Assembly: GCA_964408435.1 (NCBI GenBank)
Contig: CAYOZL010000040.1
Location: 1 to 22,283, forward strand
DNA: 22,283 nucleotides
Direction: 5' to 3'
From: CAYOZL01 sp964408435
GTDB taxonomy: Bacteria; Bdellovibrionota_C; UBA2361; SZUA-149; CAYOZL01
Shown here: piece after piece, positions 20,866 to 22,283 of the stretch
How positions within the stretch are numbered: the stretch's first letter is position 1
How the letters are laid out: each line of letters opens with the position of its first letter
The notes under the pieces: model-generated
Told to the model about the DNA's origin: nothing
What the model saw: the letters and a program-made list of their open reading frames with translations, nothing else
The model's database searches: none
Made by a program: the position numbers and the translations under genes

Positions 20866-21357
20866 TTATATCCTAGCTTTTAGTTTCTCTAATGAGACCT
20901 CAATTCTCATCTTAATAGTTTCATTCACCACTTCTCTTTCGGATCTATCATTTAGCCAGATTTGACTTGGTATTGCTTTATAAATTCTTCTCTGAGCTTC
21001 ACCTAAAAACATATTGCTTTCTCGATTAGTACTATGTTCTACGTAAAGTAAGCTCATCGCTTTTTCTATATCTAAAGTATCTGTAACTTCAGATGCTACA
21101 GCTTTTATGTATAAACATCTGCGATGATTGTTTCCTCTTTTCCTAGTGGAGTCATACAAAGTTATGAAGACTCTAGGGTTATTTCTAATATTAATTGAGT
21201 GGTTCGCTTTTTTCCAAGATGACCAATAAAAATTCAATTCTTCATCATAAACACCTGTTACTGGAGTATTCCAAGGTTCTCCACTAGCTGTAGAAGTAGC
21301 AATATTAATATATTCACTTACATTAAGAAGTTCTTTCGCTATATTTTCAATTTCCAT
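20866..21357 (-). CDS. PPOX-family FMN-binding split-barrel protein
   Basis: A 163-residue protein of the pyridoxamine 5'-phosphate oxidase-like fold: YINIATSTASGEPWNTPVTGVYDEELNFYW (about 17-46) covers the first strands with the typical 'laT.....pw..pv' start, followed by ANHSINIRNNPRVFITLYD (52-70), the strand pair that binds flavin in family members. The remainder is helical. Members bind FMN, F420 or haem, and many are unassigned; no substrate can be named. No SD is seen ahead of the ATG. It is read in the same direction as the upstream orphan gene, with 66 nt between them holding a nested inverted repeat. Confidence 0.7.
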   Translation of the reverse strand: MEIENIAKELLNVSEYINIATSTASGEPWNTPVTGVYDEELNFYWSSWKKANHSINIRNNPRVFITLYDSTRKRGNNHRRCLYIKAVASEVTDTLDIEKAMSLLYVEHSTNRESNMFLGEAQRRIYKAIPSQIWLNDRSEREVVNETIKMRIEVSLEKLKARI

Positions 21358-21385
21358 ATTACAAATTCACGTAATGGTTTAAGGG

Positions 21386-21434
21386 TAACAAATACGGGCG
21401 CTCTGTTAAGCGCATCACATGATTTAATTTGTTA
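21386..21434 (-). repeat. Nested inverted repeat overlapping the orphan gene's stop
   Basis: Outer arms TAACAAAT (21386-21393) and ATTTGTTA (21427-21434) enclose inner arms GCGCT (21398-21402) and AGCGC (21409-21413). The stop codon of the reverse-strand orphan gene (21424-21426) lies within it. The layout recalls an attC site of an integron cassette, but the spacing between inner and outer arms is lopsided. Confidence 0.4.
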
Positions 21435-22011
21435 TTCTACGTAACACAGAATTAAACAATTCTCTATCTATACTATACGGGGGCTCTGAAGAGCTTACTG
21501 GTAGAGCGAACCAATGTTTAAATGTACCAGAGTAAGCTAACTCTATAGACTTAATATGTTCCTTATCTTTAAATACTGAAGCTTTAGAAAGTTCTTCCCA
21601 GTTAATTATTAAATCATTTAATTCTAGTTTAACTGACCCAACACTTTTCCAAGCATTTACTGCACCAAGTTCTAGAAATTCTAGTTTCCTGAGAAATGGT
21701 TCAGAGTGTAAATCTAAAGCTAGGTTTTCCAATAATTCGTATCCATTGGAGCAATTTAAGAAATTTTTAATACAAATTTTTGAGAATTCAAGAGATGTAT
21801 ATTTAGAGTTATTCCTAAGACCAAAAAAAGAATTATCAAAAAACGCTTCAAAGGCTAAATCATCTATGCCTGAAAATTTCTCAGATATAATTTTTTGTTT
21901 TGGTATTGAATTTTGTGTAAACGAAAAGGCTTCTTCCCAGATTCCATTAATAGCGAATTGAGCTAGATTAGGTCTTTTTTTAAGATATTCAATTTTAAAT
22001 TCCACGCTCAT
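21424..22011 (-). CDS. Orphan soluble protein of unknown function
   Basis: A 195-residue protein starting MSVEFKIEYLKKRPNL. No signal peptide, TM segment or motif recognised. Composition is ordinary with aromatic-rich stretches (FEAFFDNSFFGLRN, WKSVGSVKLELNDLIINWEEL) and a C-terminal SSSEPPYSIDRELFNSVLRRI. The secondary-structure pattern looks like a compact alpha/beta fold. The ATG has no SD and no convincing promoter within 60 nt. Single-gene unit flanked on both sides by nested inverted repeats, so a cassette-type acquisition is possible. Confidence 0.5.
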   Translation of the reverse strand: MSVEFKIEYLKKRPNLAQFAINGIWEEAFSFTQNSIPKQKIISEKFSGIDDLAFEAFFDNSFFGLRNNSKYTSLEFSKICIKNFLNCSNGYELLENLALDLHSEPFLRKLEFLELGAVNAWKSVGSVKLELNDLIINWEELSKASVFKDKEHIKSIELAYSGTFKHWFALPVSSSEPPYSIDRELFNSVLRRITN

Positions 22012-22251
22012 TAAAGTTTAGGATAGTAGTATAACGGTAAAGTAGAGTAGCGCAGTTTACTGCGTCCGATTTATACGAATTGTTATATCGCCATTGATAG
22101 ATGATGTAAAAAGTAAGGCGGAACAATCTTCCGCCGAGATTTACCATAATTTCAATTCCTTCCAACGAATCCTTTTCTCCCCATCCAGTTTCCTCCAAAG
22201 AATCCACCTGAGGGACAACATTCCATACGGCAGGAGTCTAAAAAAAGAGCG
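22012..22251. other. Unassigned stretch at the right end with two dyads
   Basis: No convincing gene in about 240 nt. It holds the nested repeat 22030-22087 and a GC-rich hairpin GGCGGAA-CAATC-TTCCGCC (22117-22135). A reverse-strand reading from 22226 to 22152 encodes 24 residues, MECCPSGGFFGGNWMGRKGF and four more, which could be the end of a lost Gly-rich gene or chance; I do not call it. Local G+C is higher than average. Confidence 0.4.
22030..22087 (-). repeat. Nested inverted repeat, attC-like
   Basis: TATAAC (22030-22035) and GTTATA (22082-22087) enclose CGCAGT (22051-22056) and ACTGCG (22059-22064). The two pairs are concentric to within one base, and the whole is 58 nt, close to the smallest attC sites. 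The outer boxes have the TAAC/GTTA cores of attC R boxes, but only part of the formal consensus. Speculative. Confidence 0.35.
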
Positions 22252-22283
22252 AACGCTTAGATAAATAATGAATCTAAGCGTTT
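22252..22283. terminator. Hairpin at the window end
   Basis: AACGCTTAGAT (22252-22262) and ATCTAAGCGTT (22272-22282) form a perfect 11-bp stem with a 9-nt loop and then run out of sequence. On the reverse strand a run of seven T lies shortly after the stem, so it may end a reverse-strand gene beyond the window. Confidence 0.5.

Noticed and set aside
21995..22207. Reverse-strand 70-codon frame at the right end
   Set aside because: It overlaps the start of the orphan gene, crosses two inverted repeats and resembles no protein.
1..22283. CRISPR array, tRNA, rRNA, riboswitch or insertion sequence
   Set aside because: No spaced direct repeats, cloverleaf, rRNA segment, transposase motif or recognised riboswitch core was seen on either strand.

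Overview
The window is AT-rich (about 30% G+C by eye) and looks chromosomal, from a free-living or facultatively host-associated diderm (Gram-negative) bacterium. Evidence for an outer membrane is a secreted beta-barrel protein ending in phenylalanine (18724-19422) and a sedoheptulose-7-phosphate isomerase for LPS heptose (793-1401). DapL (LL-diaminopimelate aminotransferase), an SSS symporter and two TrmB-type regulators fit an uncultured low-GC lineage, for example something Bdellovibrionota-like. The taxonomy cannot be fixed from sequence reading alone. Several genes have a -10-like box only 4-6 nt before the start codon and no Shine-Dalgarno, so leaderless transcription seems common beside ordinary SD-led genes.

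Layout. 1-2693: a MerR-like regulator, gmhA, a SprT-like metallopeptidase and aroE (reverse strand). 2737-4655: a membrane-anchored TPR protein, then a small secreted protein and a one-TM protein that overlap by one base. 4743-6939: a tight array of five paralogous small secreted proteins, each with a signal peptide, two hydrophobic segments and a cysteine pair 59-61 residues apart. They resemble VirB2/TrbC-type pilins, but no secretion ATPase or other T4SS gene is present in the window. This array is the most unusual object here.

6919-9376: a Na+/solute symporter with a coupled two-TM partner, divergent from a TrmB-like regulator; an 18-bp perfect palindrome lies in the shared promoter. 9532-10788: a methyltransferase that appears to start at AUU behind a perfect SD, an amphi-Trp protein, and a small CxxC-2TM-CxxC protein. 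10780-13280: a cysteine-rich repeat protein divergent from a second TrmB-like regulator, which ends in a GC-rich REP-like hairpin.

13324-18486: a two-sided locus. On the reverse strand are Kbp/YgaU (BON+LysM) and a coiled-coil protein. On the forward strand are a DUF6384-like membrane protein, a coiled-coil protein with a Gly-rich tail, and an AlkC/AlkD-like HEAT protein. A 28-bp inverted repeat lies between the two divergent promoters. I infer that these five genes act together, possibly in an envelope, osmotic or DNA-damage stress module.

18724-22283: the outer-membrane protein, dapL, then two reverse-strand genes (a PPOX-family flavoprotein and an orphan) bordered by nested inverted repeats that loosely resemble integron attC sites. 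No tRNA, rRNA, CRISPR array or intact transposase was seen.
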